Positions 26,965 through 35,795 of a stretch of DNA of 64,000 bases are shown in pieces. The stretch is taken from assembly GCF_009646335.1 (NCBI RefSeq), contig NZ_WJBU01000012.1, positions 62,001 through 126,000 on the forward strand. The letters run 5' to 3'. The translations under genes were made by a program, and so were the position numbers. The notes beneath the pieces were generated by a model, which was given only the letters and a program-made list of their open reading frames with translations, did not search any database and was not told the DNA's origin. Numbering within the stretch: position 1 is the stretch's first letter; each line of letters opens with the position of its first letter. Origin of the DNA: Caenimonas koreensis DSM 17982. GTDB lineage: Bacteria; Pseudomonadota; Gammaproteobacteria; Burkholderiales; Burkholderiaceae_C.

Positions 26965-28400
26965 ACCGCTGCCGCATACCGCTTCAACGTCTTTTCCCTT
27001 GCTTCGTCGTGCTTCACGACAGGTAAGGGATAGTTCTTGATGCCATGCTCCCACGGCTCGTGAATCGCTTTGGCTCCCAACGCTTCGAGCTGCGGCAAAT
27101 AGCGCTTGATGAAGGTGCCATCCGCATCAAACTTCCTGCTCTGGCTCACCGGGTTGAAGATGCGAAACCACGGCTGTGCATCGCACCCCGTTGACGCTGC
27201 CCATTGCCAGTTGCCGTTGTTCGACGAGAGCTCGTAGTCATTCAAGTGCAGCGCAAAGTAGCGCTCGCCACGGCGCCAGTCGAGCCCCAAGTCTTTCGTG
27301 AGAAAGCTCGCGACGACCATGCGCAGGCGGTTGTGCATGTACCCCGTACGGTTGATCTGCGCCATCGCGGCGTCCACCAGCGGGTAGCCCGTGCGGCCTT
27401 CGCACCATGCGGCAAAGAGCGCGTCGGCGTGTGAACCCTCCTCCCATTGCACCGCGTCGTAAGCAGGCCTGAAATTCGCGCCGGCGTGGTCGGTGCCCGC
27501 CACATGCGGAAAGTTCGCAAGGATCTGGAAGAAGAAGTCGCGCCAGATGAGCTCGCCCAGCCAGGTTGCTGCGCCTTCGTCGCCTTTGGCCTGTGATGCG
27601 TAGGCGCGCCGCGCCAGTTCGCGGACCGACACCGTGCCAAAGCGCAAATGCACCCCGAGATAGCTGGCACCTTGCAGGGCCGGAAAGTCGCGTGTCGCTG
27701 CATAGTCACTCACGCGATCGGCAAACGCATTGAGCAGGCCGCGGCCACCCGCGCTACCCGTGCCGATCTGCAGTTCTCGCAGATTCGTCGACTGGAACCC
27801 CAGCTCGGCAAGCGTCGGCACGGCCCGTTGCATGGGCTGCGGTCGCGCTGCAAGGGCCGCAGCATGAGGCGCAATCGGGTAGGACTTCAGGTAGAACGCA
27901 TCGGCCGCCTTGGCCAGCCATGCGCGCTTGTAGGGCGTGAACACCGTGTAGGGCGTACCTGCCTGCGTCAGCACTTCCTGGCGCTCGAAGATCGTGTGGT
28001 CCTTGAACGTGTGAAACGCAATGCCCGCGCGCTGCAGTGCTTCGCGCACAAGCTGGTCGCGCGCGAGCGCCAGCGGCTCATCATCGTGATTTGCAAACAC
28101 TGCCTGCACGCCGAGTTCCACGGCAAGCGCCGGCAGTTCAGCCACTGCGCTGGAACGCCGTGTGATGAGCCCCGCGTGTTCATTGCCGGCGAGCAGCCTC
28201 AGGTCGTCATCCAGCGAAGCAACCGAGTCGCGGATGAATTCCACCCGCCGGTCTTTGCGCGGCAGTGCGTCGAGGATGGTGGTGTCGAAGATGAACGCCG
28301 CCTGCACGGCGCGGCATGAGCGCAGCGCGTGGTGCAGCGCTGCGTTGTCGTGGGCGCGCAGGTCGCGTCGAAACCACATTAACCCCTTGGCGTAGTTCAC
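26955..28400 (-). CDS. phrB: Deoxyribodipyrimidine photolyase (class I)
   Basis: 481 residues. Light-driven repair of cyclobutane pyrimidine dimers with FAD and an antenna chromophore. Marks: N-terminal GLMWFRRDLRAHDN of the Rossmann-like antenna domain, and in the C-terminal FAD domain WLGELIWRDFFFQIL, MHNRLRMVVASFL, NDYELSSNNGNWQWAASTG, and DAQPWFRIFNPVSQSRKFD. Start is GTG at 28400; an ATG seven codons in (28379) has a closer AAGGGG but would cut into the first beta strand. Divergent from yqgE with only 30 bp between. Confidence 0.95.
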   Translation of the reverse strand: MNYAKGLMWFRRDLRAHDNAALHHALRSCRAVQAAFIFDTTILDALPRKDRRVEFIRDSVASLDDDLRLLAGNEHAGLITRRSSAVAELPALAVELGVQAVFANHDDEPLALARDQLVREALQRAGIAFHTFKDHTIFERQEVLTQAGTPYTVFTPYKRAWLAKAADAFYLKSYPIAPHAAALAARPQPMQRAVPTLAELGFQSTNLRELQIGTGSAGGRGLLNAFADRVSDYAATRDFPALQGASYLGVHLRFGTVSVRELARRAYASQAKGDEGAATWLGELIWRDFFFQILANFPHVAGTDHAGANFRPAYDAVQWEEGSHADALFAAWCEGRTGYPLVDAAMAQINRTGYMHNRLRMVVASFLTKDLGLDWRRGERYFALHLNDYELSSNNGNWQWAASTGCDAQPWFRIFNPVSQSRKFDADGTFIKRYLPQLEALGAKAIHEPWEHGIKNYPLPVVKHDEAREKTLKRYAAAVKP

Positions 28401-28416
28401 TGGTATGGGTCGGCGT

Positions 28417-28422
28417 TAAAAT
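28417..28422 (+). promoter_or_regulatory. -10 box (TAAAAT) at yqgE
   Basis: TAAAATCG ends eight bases before the yqgE ATG (28431), so transcription would start within a base or two of the start codon. No convincing -35 is visible. Confidence 0.4.
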
Positions 28423-28430
28423 CGTGGATC

Positions 28431-29033
28431 ATGCCCGCCGATGAACCTCCCATCAACCTGACGCATCACTTTCTTATTGCGATGCCGGGTCTGCAGGATG
28501 AGGCATTCTCCAAAAGCGTCGTTTACCTCTGCGAGCACAGCGCTCGCGGCGCGCTCGGCCTGGTGATCAATAAACCTAGCGACATCGACCTGCGCAAGCT
28601 CTTCGACAAGGTCGAGCTGCCGCTGGGCCGCGACGACCTCGCGCGCACGCCGGTTTTCCAGGGCGGCCCGGTGCAAACAGAGCGCGGTTTCGTGCTGCAC
28701 GAGGCGGTGTTCGCCGGTGATGGCGCCGCGCCTGCCGATCCCGTTTATGCCTCGACGATGACCATTCCGGGTGGCCTTGAAATGACCACGTCGAAAGACG
28801 TGCTCGAAGCCATTTCCACCGGAGCAGGCCCACGCAAAGTCCTGATCTCGCTCGGCTATTCGGCCTGGGGTGAAGGCCAGCTCGAATCGGAACTGGCCGA
28901 AAACAGCTGGCTGACCGTCGGTGCCGATCTCGCGGTCATTTTCGACACGCCAGTCGAGCAGCGCTACGCCAAGGCACTGATGCTGCTGGGTTTGGAAGCC
29001 TGGATGCTCTCCCCCGAGGCGGGACACGCATGA
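28431..29033 (+). CDS. yqgE: YqgE/AlgH family protein (DUF179)
   Basis: 200 residues, typical family length of 185-200. Conserved blocks: LTHHFLIAMPGLQDEAFSKS, VVYLCEHSARGALGLVINKP, PVFQGGPVQTERGFVLH, and ALMLLGLEAWMLSPEAGHA at the end. The biochemical role is not settled; in Pseudomonas the homologue AlgH affects alginate production and other traits. The gene almost always neighbours ruvX, as here, although 175 bp of repeats now separate the two. No signal peptide or membrane segment. Confidence 0.93.
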   Translation: MPADEPPINLTHHFLIAMPGLQDEAFSKSVVYLCEHSARGALGLVINKPSDIDLRKLFDKVELPLGRDDLARTPVFQGGPVQTERGFVLHEAVFAGDGAAPADPVYASTMTIPGGLEMTTSKDVLEAISTGAGPRKVLISLGYSAWGEGQLESELAENSWLTVGADLAVIFDTPVEQRYAKALMLLGLEAWMLSPEAGHA

Positions 29034-29037
29034 AATT

Positions 29038-29210
29038 GAGCCCCCACGCTCCCCCACTGCGTGTGGGTCGCTGCCCCCCGAGGGGGGCCCGCCCGCCTTG
29101 GGGCGGCCCGGCGGCGGGCGGCGTGAGCCCCCACGCTTGCCACTTCGTGTGCTGCGCTGCCCCCCAAGGGGGCTCCGCCCGCCTTGGGGCGGCCCGGCGG
29201 TGGGCGGCAT
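29038..29210. repeat. Two tandem ~87-bp GC-rich extragenic repeats
   Basis: Copy 1 is 29038-29124 and copy 2 is 29125-29210. Each starts GAGCCCCCACGCT, passes through a hairpin CCCCCC(G/A)AGGGGG, then CCGCCTTGGGGCGGCCCGGCGG and ends GGGCGGC(G/A)T. They fill the whole gap between yqgE and ruvX. Such elements recur in intergenic DNA of Comamonadaceae. Confidence 0.88.
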
Positions 29211-29622
29211 GAGCGCCCCCGTGCTCGACGTCCCGCCCCACTTCAATACCTTTTTAGCTTTCGATTACGGCTTGAAGCGCACAGGCGTCGCCGTGGGCAA
29301 TCGCCTGCTGCGCACAGCCACGGCGCAAAGCACCATCAAGGCTGAAGGTGACGCGCGGCTGGCGCAGGCCGAGTTGCGAGTCAAAGAGTGGCAGCCCGAC
29401 GCACTCGTCGTCGGTGTGCCTTTCCACCCCGATGGCGCGAGCCACGACAATACGCTGCGCGCCCGCAAATTCGCGCGCCAGTTACGCGGGCGGCTGAAGC
29501 TGCAGGTGTATGAAGTCGATGAGCGCTACAGCACCACCGAAGCCCTTGCGGGCGGCGCGCGCGACCCGGACGGCGGCGCCGCCTGCGTGATTCTTGAACA
29601 GTTCCTGAGGAGCCTGCCATGA
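29209..29622 (+). CDS. ruvX: RuvX/YqgF, pre-16S rRNA nuclease (Holliday junction resolvase-like)
   Basis: 137 residues from the ATG at 29209. RNase H-like fold: FLAFDYGLKRTGVAVG holds the first catalytic Asp, LVVGVPFHPDG follows, then VDERYSTTEA and ARDPDGGAACVILEQFL with the last acidic residue. The family trims 16S rRNA precursor ends. A longer frame back to 29098 would translate the repeat DNA and is rejected. The start codon is the last three bases of the repeat tract (see findings), and no ordinary ribosome site precedes it apart from the repeat's own GGTGGG. Confidence 0.9.
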   Translation: MSAPVLDVPPHFNTFLAFDYGLKRTGVAVGNRLLRTATAQSTIKAEGDARLAQAELRVKEWQPDALVVGVPFHPDGASHDNTLRARKFARQLRGRLKLQVYEVDERYSTTEALAGGARDPDGGAACVILEQFLRSLP

Positions 29623-29632
29623 GGACAACACT

Positions 29633-30133
29633 GTGAGCAGCCTGATGCTGGATGCCGAAGCCCTGTACCGCGAACTCGCCCGCGGCGTGCGGCAGCTGGC
29701 CACATCCGACACACGCCTGGTCGGCATCACGTCCGGCGGCGCCTGGCTGGCCGAGCGCCTGCACAAGGACATGAATCTTCCCGGCGCACCCAGCGCGATC
29801 TCGTCGGCCATGCACCGCGACGACTTCTCCAAGCGCGGCATGTCCGGCGCGGGCACGCAGACCGTGCTCGACTTCGACGTGAACAACGCCAACATCATCC
29901 TGCTCGACGATGTGCTCTACACCGGCCGCACGATTCGCGCGGTGCTCAACGAACTCTTCGACTACGGCAGGCCGGCAAGCGTGAAGCTCGCCGTGCTCGT
30001 TGACCGCGGCGGGCGCGAGTTGCCCGTGCAGCCCGACTACGCGGCGGCACGCGTCACGTTGCCTTCTGCCCAGTCACTCTCGCTTGCGCGCGACGACGCA
30101 GGCGTCTTCAGCTTTCGCATCGAGGGTAACTGA
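29633..30133 (+). CDS. pyrR: PyrR, pyrimidine operon regulator / uracil phosphoribosyltransferase
   Basis: 166 residues, GTG start at 29633. Type I phosphoribosyltransferase: the PRPP loop is IILLDDVLYTGRTIRA, with LVGITSGGAWLAERL and LVDRGGRELPVQPDY as in PyrR. In Bacillus it binds pyr mRNA to attenuate transcription; no attenuator was recognised in front of this operon, so here the enzyme activity or another regulatory mode may matter. It is followed after three bases by pyrB and preceded at 10 bp by ruvX. Confidence 0.9.
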   Translation: MSSLMLDAEALYRELARGVRQLATSDTRLVGITSGGAWLAERLHKDMNLPGAPSAISSAMHRDDFSKRGMSGAGTQTVLDFDVNNANIILLDDVLYTGRTIRAVLNELFDYGRPASVKLAVLVDRGGRELPVQPDYAAARVTLPSAQSLSLARDDAGVFSFRIEGN

Positions 30134-30136
30134 CCC

Positions 30137-31099
30137 ATGCTGTACAAGCGCAACCCGCAACTCAACAAGAACGGCGAACTCGTTCACCTGCTCTCCATCG
30201 AGGGCCTGCCGCGCGACATCGTCACGCACATCCTCGACACGGCTGCAAGCTTCGTGAGCGTGAGCGACCGCGAGGTCAAGAAGGTGCCGCTGCTGCGCGG
30301 CAAGAGTGTGTTCAACCTGTTCTTCGAGAACTCGACACGCACACGCACCACCTTCGAGATCGCGGCCACACGCCTGTCCGCCGACGTGATCAATCTCGAC
30401 ATCGCGCGCTCATCGGCCTCCAAGGGCGAGTCGCTGCTCGACACGATCGCCAACCTGTCAGCGATGGCTGCTGACCTGTTTGTCGTGCGGCACAGCGAGT
30501 CGGGCGCGCCGTACCTCATCGCGCAGCATGTCGCGCCGCATGTGCATGTGATCAATGCGGGCGACGGCCGGCACGCGCACCCCACGCAGGGGCTGCTCGA
30601 CATGTACACGATCCGTCACTACAAGAAAGACTTCTCGAACCTCACGGTGGCCATCGTGGGTGACGTGCTTCACTCACGCGTGGCACGCTCGGACATCCAT
30701 GCGCTCACGACGCTCGGCTGCGCTGAAGTGCGCGTGGTCGGCCCCAAGACGCTCGTGCCCGGCGACATGGCGCAGATGGGTGTGCGTGTGTGCCACTCGC
30801 TCGAAGAAGGCATTCGCGATTGCGACGTCGTCATCATGCTGCGCCTGCAGAACGAGCGGATGAGCGGTGCGCTGCTGCCATCGTCGCAGGAGTTCTTCAA
30901 GAGCTTTGGCCTCACGCCCGAGAAACTGCAACTCGCCAAGCCCGACGCCATCGTGATGCATCCGGGGCCGATCAATCGCGGTGTCGAGATCGACTCTGCG
31001 GTGGTCGATGGCAAACAGAGCGTGATCTTGCCGCAGGTCACATTCGGCATCGCGGTGCGAATGGCGGTGATGAGCATCGTTGCAGGGAACGACGCATGA
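30137..31099 (+). CDS. pyrB: Aspartate carbamoyltransferase catalytic subunit
   Basis: 320 residues. Second step of UMP synthesis: carbamoyl phosphate plus aspartate gives carbamoyl aspartate. The carbamoyl-phosphate motif [16 protein letters not shown], the [12 protein letters not shown] loop, VIVMRH-equivalent [27 protein letters not shown], and the C-terminal [12 protein letters not shown] are all present. No pyrI regulatory subunit gene follows; instead a dihydroorotase-like gene overlaps it by ATGA, which is the class of ATCase that needs an inactive DHOase partner. Confidence 0.95.
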   Translation: MLYKRNPQLNKNGELVHLLSIEGLPRDIVTHILDTAASFVSVSDREVKKVPLLRGKSVFNLFFENSTRTRTTFEIAATRLSADVINLDIARSSASKGESLLDTIANLSAMAADLFVVRHSESGAPYLIAQHVAPHVHVINAGDGRHAHPTQGLLDMYTIRHYKKDFSNLTVAIVGDVLHSRVARSDIHALTTLGCAEVRVVGPKTLVPGDMAQMGVRVCHSLEEGIRDCDVVIMLRLQNERMSGALLPSSQEFFKSFGLTPEKLQLAKPDAIVMHPGPINRGVEIDSAVVDGKQSVILPQVTFGIAVRMAVMSIVAGNDA

Positions 31100-32400
31100 A
31101 CATACTGATCAAAAACGGCCGCGTGATCGACCCGGCCTCGGGGTTCGACAAAGTCAGCGACATCGCGATGGCGGCGGGCCAGATTGTTTCGATCGGCGCA
31201 GCGCCAGCTGGCTTTTCGCCCGCAAAGACCATCGACGCTACCGGCTGCATCGTCGCGCCGGGCCTTGTCGATCTCGCGGTGCGGCTGCGCGAGCCGGGGC
31301 ACGAACACGAGCGCATGCTTGAGAGCGAAATGGCAGCCGCCGTCGCAGGCGGCATCACGAGCCTGGTGTGCGCGCCCGATACCGAGCCCGTGCTCGATGA
31401 GCCGGGCCTGGTCGAAATGCTGAGGTTCCGTGCAGAGAAGTTGCATCAGGCGCGCGTGTTCCCGCTCGGCGCCCTCACACGAAATCTCGAAGGCGAAATC
31501 CTCACCGAAATGGTCGAGCTCACCGAGGCCGGCTGCGTCGGCTTCAGCCAGGCGGAGATTCCGCTGGCGAACACGCAAGTCATGCTGCGCGCCCTGCAGT
31601 ACGCGGCCACTTACGGCTACACGGTGTGGCTGCGGCCGCAAGAGCAGTTCCTGGGCCGCGGCGTTGCAGCAAGCGGCGCGCTGGCCACGCGGCTTGGGCT
31701 TTCCGGCGTGCCTGTGGCGGCCGAAACCATCGCGCTGCACACGATCTTCGAACTGGTGCGCGCGACCGGGGCGCGCGTGCACCTCTGCCGACTGAGCAGT
31801 GCGGCGGGCGTCGACCTGCTGCGTGCTGCCAAAAAGCAGGGCCTGCCGGTGACTGCCGACGTCAGCATCAACTCGCTGCACCTGACGGACAACGACATCG
31901 GCTACTTTGACAGCCGGCTGCGCCTGAACCCGCCAGTGCGCCAGCAGCGCGACCGCGACGCGCTGCGTGAAGGCCTGGCCGACGGAACGATCGACGCGCT
32001 GGTCTCCGATCACACGCCCGTCAATGAAGACGCAAAGACCTTGCCGTTCGCGGAAGCAGAGCCTGGTGCCACGGGCCTGGAGTTGCTGCTGAGCATGGCG
32101 GTCAAATGGAGCGACAACAGTGGCGTCGCGCTCAGTCGTGCGCTCGCCGTGTTGACGCATGAGCCGGCCAAAGTGCTGGGCGCGTCACTGGGCACTTTGC
32201 AGTCCAGCGCGGGCCGGCTCGTAGAAGGCGGTGTCGCCGACTTGTGCATCTTCGATGCGGCGGCGCACTGGACCGTGACGGACGCCGCGCTGCGCAGCCA
32301 GGGCAAGCACACACCGTTCTCGGGTTACGAAGTGCCGGCACGCGTGCGCTGCACGATCGCTGCCGGGCAGGTCGCCTACGAAGGCTGGGCGCAGGCTTGA
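31096..32400 (+). CDS. pyrC': Dihydroorotase-like protein, probably non-catalytic (PyrC')
   Basis: 434 residues from the ATG at 31096, overlapping the pyrB stop as ATGA. Amidohydrolase fold. The metal site appears lost: where active type I enzymes have DxHxHL this one reads [14 protein letters not shown]; HVxH becomes VHLCRLSS; the PHH motif becomes INSLHL. The late Asp is kept (VSDHTP) and [10 protein letters not shown] matches the C-terminal block. In Pseudomonas an inactive PyrC' forms a dodecamer with PyrB and is needed for ATCase activity, which is the inferred role here. A catalytic dihydroorotase should be coded elsewhere. It is followed by plsC with a 4-bp overlap. Confidence 0.88.
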   Translation: MNILIKNGRVIDPASGFDKVSDIAMAAGQIVSIGAAPAGFSPAKTIDATGCIVAPGLVDLAVRLREPGHEHERMLESEMAAAVAGGITSLVCAPDTEPVLDEPGLVEMLRFRAEKLHQARVFPLGALTRNLEGEILTEMVELTEAGCVGFSQAEIPLANTQVMLRALQYAATYGYTVWLRPQEQFLGRGVAASGALATRLGLSGVPVAAETIALHTIFELVRATGARVHLCRLSSAAGVDLLRAAKKQGLPVTADVSINSLHLTDNDIGYFDSRLRLNPPVRQQRDRDALREGLADGTIDALVSDHTPVNEDAKTLPFAEAEPGATGLELLLSMAVKWSDNSGVALSRALAVLTHEPAKVLGASLGTLQSSAGRLVEGGVADLCIFDAAAHWTVTDAALRSQGKHTPFSGYEVPARVRCTIAAGQVAYEGWAQA

Positions 32401-33134
32401 AACTTCTGCGAGCGGTGTGGACGGCATTGCGCGTGATCGCGCAGGTATTGTCCGGCGTGGGCATCATCCTCACGCAGTTCAAGCGCATCGACCAGCCAGC
32501 GCGCGAAGCGCACGTGCAGGCCTGGGCCAACCGGATGTTGGGCGCCCTGGGCATCACGCTCGAAGTGCGCGGCGAACCCGTCGCACAGGGGCCAACGATG
32601 ATGGTCGCCAATCACATTTCGTGGCTCGACATCCTGGTGATGCACGGCGCGCGGTACTGCCGCTTTGTGTCGAAGGCCGACGTGAAGCACTGGCCACTGA
32701 TCGGCACGCTGGCAACGGGCGCTGGCACGATCTACATCGAGCGCGAATCACGGCGTGATGCGCTGCGTGTGGTGCACCACATCGCCGAGAGCCTGCAGCG
32801 CGGCGAAGTGGTCGGGGTGTTTCCTGAGGGCACGACCAGTGACGGGCTCGGCCTGCTTCCCTTCCACGCCAACATCATTCAGGCGGCGATCGCAGCGCAT
32901 GCACCCGTGCAGCCCGTTGCGCTGCAATACGTTGATTCGGCCACTCGCGGGGCGAGCCTCACGCCGTGCTACGTCGGCGACGACACGCTGGTCGGCTCCG
33001 TGTGGAAGCTGTTGACGGGTGCGCCTGTGACAGCAGTGGTCAGCTTCGGCCCACCGCAGCAATCGCAGGGGCGCGATCGCAGGGCGTGGGCGGCTGATCT
33101 GCGCACGGCAGTAGGCTCGCTCAGGCAAACCTGA
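32397..33134 (+). CDS. plsC: 1-acyl-sn-glycerol-3-phosphate acyltransferase
   Basis: 245 residues if the TTG at 32397 is used (TTGA overlap with the upstream stop); a GTG at 32415 is an alternative. Adds the second acyl chain to lysophosphatidate at the inner membrane. Motif I is MMVANHISWLDIL (NHxxxxD), motif II region IYIERESRRDA, motif III VFPEGTTSDG, and a later PVQPVALQY. The N-terminus is an amphipathic/hydrophobic helix (VWTALRVIAQVLSGVGIIL). Last gene of the yqgE-plsC run. Confidence 0.9.
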   Translation: MKLLRAVWTALRVIAQVLSGVGIILTQFKRIDQPAREAHVQAWANRMLGALGITLEVRGEPVAQGPTMMVANHISWLDILVMHGARYCRFVSKADVKHWPLIGTLATGAGTIYIERESRRDALRVVHHIAESLQRGEVVGVFPEGTTSDGLGLLPFHANIIQAAIAAHAPVQPVALQYVDSATRGASLTPCYVGDDTLVGSVWKLLTGAPVTAVVSFGPPQQSQGRDRRAWAADLRTAVGSLRQT

Positions 33135-33209
33135 GGCAAGTGCACCGGCGGCACGCAAGGCATGCCGCGCACTCAGCCAGCTGCGCGGCAAGGCCGGCGC
33201 GGGCCGCCG

Positions 33210-33443
33210 TCACGCTTCGTCCAGGCCCTCGACGCGGGCCGCACGTGGCGGCTTTCGAAAAAGCACTTCACCCGTCGGAACATGCACAACACGGATCTCG
33301 CTCGCTGGCGAGGTGAAGCTCTTGGCAGCAATGCTGATGGCGAGCGCGTGGTCGCTCACGGCGTAAGACTGTGAACCCGACGCGGGCCAGAACCGGCCAA
33401 TGATGGGCTGGTTGCTTTCAATGCGGTAATCGGCGGAAGTCAT
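33210..33443 (-). CDS. Small hypothetical protein
   Basis: 77 residues from the ATG at 33443, which has GGAGAGG at a good distance; an upstream in-frame Met at 33548 has none. I do not recognise a family. The sequence has no signal peptide or membrane helix; the middle (ALAISIAAKSFTSPASEIRVVHVPTGEVLFRK) looks like alternating beta strands and the C-terminus is basic (PPRAARVEG). It stands alone between plsC (convergent) and the tRNA gene. Confidence 0.6.
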   Translation of the reverse strand: MTSADYRIESNQPIIGRFWPASGSQSYAVSDHALAISIAAKSFTSPASEIRVVHVPTGEVLFRKPPRAARVEGLDEA

Positions 33444-33558
33444 GGGGCCTCTCCTGTGATTCGCAGGATGCAGGTTACGCCGATCCGGTGGCAAATGGAT
33501 GAAAGAAATCGCACAACACTGCGTAAAGTCTGCGCTGCGCTGCAACATGACGGACCTT

Positions 33559-33564
33559 TACAAT
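33559..33564 (+). promoter_or_regulatory. -10 box (TACAAT) before tRNA-Arg
   Basis: TACAATCG, nine bases before the first tRNA base, so transcription would start near 33571. The -35 region is weak. Confidence 0.45.
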
Positions 33565-33572
33565 CGCCGCAC

Positions 33573-33647
33573 GCCGCCGTAGTTCAATGGATAGAACGAG
33601 CGCCTCCTAAGCGCTAGATACAGGTTCGATTCCTGTCGGTGGTACCA
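33573..33647 (+). tRNA. tRNA-Arg (anticodon CCT)
   Basis: 75 nt with encoded CCA. Acceptor GCCGCCG pairs with CGGTGGT (two G-U pairs), D stem GTTC/GAAC, anticodon stem AGCGC/GCGCT with loop CTCCTAA, T stem ACAGG/CCTGT with TTCGATT, discriminator A. Reads the codon AGG. Confidence 0.95.
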
Positions 33648-33672
33648 GCTTTCACGGGTACGTGAACCCTCA

Positions 33673-34863
33673 CTACTTCGACAGCAACCGCATCGCCTCT
33701 TCCAGCCCCTTGATCGTCAGCGGGTACATGCGCTGGTTCATCAGTTGCTGCATCACGCTGATCGACTGGCGGTACTGCCAGACTCCCTGTGGCTCGGGGT
33801 TGATCCAGGCGAATTTCGGGAAGGCGTTGGTTAGGCGCTGCAGCCACTCGGCACCAGCTTCCTCGTTGTTGTATTCGACGCTGCCGCCCGGCTGCAGGAT
33901 TTCATACGGACTCATCGTCGCGTCGCCGACGAAGATCAGTTTGTAGTCCTTGTTGTATTTGCGGATGATGTCCCACGTCGCGAACTTCTCGCTGAAGCGG
34001 CGGCGGTTGTTCTTCCACATGAAGTCGTACACGCAGTTGTGGAAGTAATAGAACTCCAGGTGCTTGAACTCCGCCTTCGCCGCTGAAAACATTTCCTCGA
34101 CGCGGTGGATGTGCTCGTCCATCGTGCCGCCCACATCCATCAACAACAGGATCTTCACGTTGTTGTGGCGCTCGGGAATCATCTTGATGTCGAGCCAGCC
34201 CGCGTTGGCAGCGGTGGACTTGATCGTGTCGTCCAGATCCAGTTCGTCGGCCGCGCCTTCACGCGCGAACTTGCGCAGCCGGCGCAGCGCTACCTTGATG
34301 TTGCGCGTGCCAAGCTCCTGCGTATCGTCGTAGTCTTTGTAAGCGCGCTGGTCCCACACCTTCACGGCGCTCTTGTTGCGGCTCTTGTCCTGGCCGATGC
34401 GGATGCCCTGTGGGTTGAAGCCGTACGCGCCGAACGGCGACGTGCCGCCGGTGCCGATCATCTTGTTGCCGCCCTCGTGGCGTTCTTTCTGCTCTTCGAA
34501 GCGCTTCTTGAGCGTTTCCATCAGCTCGTCCCAGCCCATCGCCTCGATCTTCGCCTTCTCTTCGGCGCTGAGTTCGAGCTCCAGGTTCTTGCGCAGCCAC
34601 TCAAGCGGCAAGTCCTTGGTGAAGTCCGCGACCATCTCCACGCCCTTGAAGTAGGCAGCGAAGGCGCGGTCGAATTTGTCGTAGTGCTTCTCGTCTTTGA
34701 CGAGCGATGTACGAGCGAGATAGTAGAAGTCGTCGACGCTCCAGCCGTCTTCACTCGCGGGGCCGACGACGCCTTTTTGCACGGCTTCGAGCAGGACGAG
34801 GTACTCCTTCACCGACACCGGCAACTTCGCGCTGCGAAGCGTGTAGAAGAAGTCGATCATCAT
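33673..34863 (-). CDS. VWA-domain protein, partner of MoxR ATPase
   Basis: 396 residues from the ATG at 34863 (AGGAGA upstream; a second ATG follows directly). N-terminal helical half, then a von Willebrand A domain from about residue 230: NNVKILLLMDVGGTMDEHI is the MIDAS segment, in which the usual DxSxS is D-x-G-G-T, a variant known in CoxE-like/bacterial VWA proteins. FYYFHNCVYDFMW and LIFVGDATMSPYEI follow the Rossmann order. It ends the operon moxR - acetyltransferase - CPBP protease - VWA. Such MoxR/VWA pairs act as ATP-driven chaperones for metal insertion or complex assembly; the target here is unknown. Confidence 0.85.
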   Translation of the reverse strand: MMIDFFYTLRSAKLPVSVKEYLVLLEAVQKGVVGPASEDGWSVDDFYYLARTSLVKDEKHYDKFDRAFAAYFKGVEMVADFTKDLPLEWLRKNLELELSAEEKAKIEAMGWDELMETLKKRFEEQKERHEGGNKMIGTGGTSPFGAYGFNPQGIRIGQDKSRNKSAVKVWDQRAYKDYDDTQELGTRNIKVALRRLRKFAREGAADELDLDDTIKSTAANAGWLDIKMIPERHNNVKILLLMDVGGTMDEHIHRVEEMFSAAKAEFKHLEFYYFHNCVYDFMWKNNRRRFSEKFATWDIIRKYNKDYKLIFVGDATMSPYEILQPGGSVEYNNEEAGAEWLQRLTNAFPKFAWINPEPQGVWQYRQSISVMQQLMNQRMYPLTIKGLEEAMRLLSK

Positions 34864-34874
34864 GGCGTCGTCTC

Positions 34875-35795
34875 CTAGGGGGCGGTCGCTTCGATTGTCT
34901 TGTTCGACCGCCATCTGCGAACGAAGATCGTCCGGTGACGGTATGCGTAGTTGAGCATCCACGCCGATGCGACCAGGCTCAGCGCGACTGCAACCACCGA
35001 TGCTTCCGCGCCAAATGCGCCGCCGCTGAGCCACTCGTTGCCCGGGCGGGTCGAGATGAGCCAGCCTTTCGCCGCGCCGCCTGAGACAGGCACGCCGAAC
35101 ACTGTGCCCTGCACGAAGTTCCACGCCATGTGAATGCCCATGACCAGCGGCAGCGAGCGCGTGAGGTGATACACGAGCCCGAGCAGGACGCCTGCTTCAA
35201 CGGCAATCGCGAACGAGCTCCACACAGTGGCGCCCGGATTCATGATGTGCACTCCGCCGAAAAACAGCGCGGAGATGGCAAGCGCGGGCCACGTGCCCAG
35301 GCCTTCTTCGGCGATGCGAAAGATGACGCCGCGAAAGACGATTTCCTCGGAGACAGCAGCGCCCAGGCCAACCACCAGCAGCGGCTTGACCCAATCCACG
35401 TCGTCTTGCGTGCCTGTGACCACGTAACTGCCAGCCAGCCACATCACGCCGATCGTCGCTGCGATGAAGGCCGCGCCAAAGAAGATGCCGGCCAGGCCGT
35501 GCGGCACGACTTTGCGCCACGCGAGTTCGACCGGCGTGCGCTTCTCGATGAAGTACACGAGGATCCAGTACGCGCCAACAAACGGAACCAGCTGCCTCAC
35601 CAGGATCGACAGGCTCTGTGGGTTGACCGGCGTCCCTCGCACGTCCAGGCCCATCAGGCGCGCACCCACGGTCAGCATAGCGAGCGCGGCTGCGGCCATC
35701 AGCAGGAAGATGACGATTCGCGCGAGCGGCGAATAGACCAGCCGCCGCTTCCATTTTCTGGCGTCCGCCGGGGTCTGATAGGCGATCGTGTTCAT
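34875..35795 (-). CDS. CPBP-family intramembrane glutamic protease (Abi)
   Basis: 306 residues from the ATG at 35795, overlapping the stop of the acetyltransferase as ATGA. About eight membrane helices. The three CPBP motifs are present: EExxxR as SEEIVFRG, FxxxH as FFGGVHIM, and HxxxN as IHMAWNF. Relatives include Rce1-type CAAX proteases and bacteriocin self-immunity proteins. The start excludes a 16-residue extension that lies inside the upstream gene. Its place between an acetyltransferase and a VWA gene is unusual. Confidence 0.88.
   Translation of the reverse strand: MNTIAYQTPADARKWKRRLVYSPLARIVIFLLMAAAALAMLTVGARLMGLDVRGTPVNPQSLSILVRQLVPFVGAYWILVYFIEKRTPVELAWRKVVPHGLAGIFFGAAFIAATIGVMWLAGSYVVTGTQDDVDWVKPLLVVGLGAAVSEEIVFRGVIFRIAEEGLGTWPALAISALFFGGVHIMNPGATVWSSFAIAVEAGVLLGLVYHLTRSLPLVMGIHMAWNFVQGTVFGVPVSGGAAKGWLISTRPGNEWLSGGAFGAEASVVAVALSLVASAWMLNYAYRHRTIFVRRWRSNKTIEATAP

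Noticed and set aside
29098-29208. 37-residue N-terminal extension of RuvX
   Set aside because: It would translate the GC-rich repeat into Pro/Arg/Gly-rich sequence absent from the family.
30670-32160. 496-residue minus-strand open frame over pyrB/pyrC'
   Set aside because: Overlaps two clear pyrimidine genes and has no family features.
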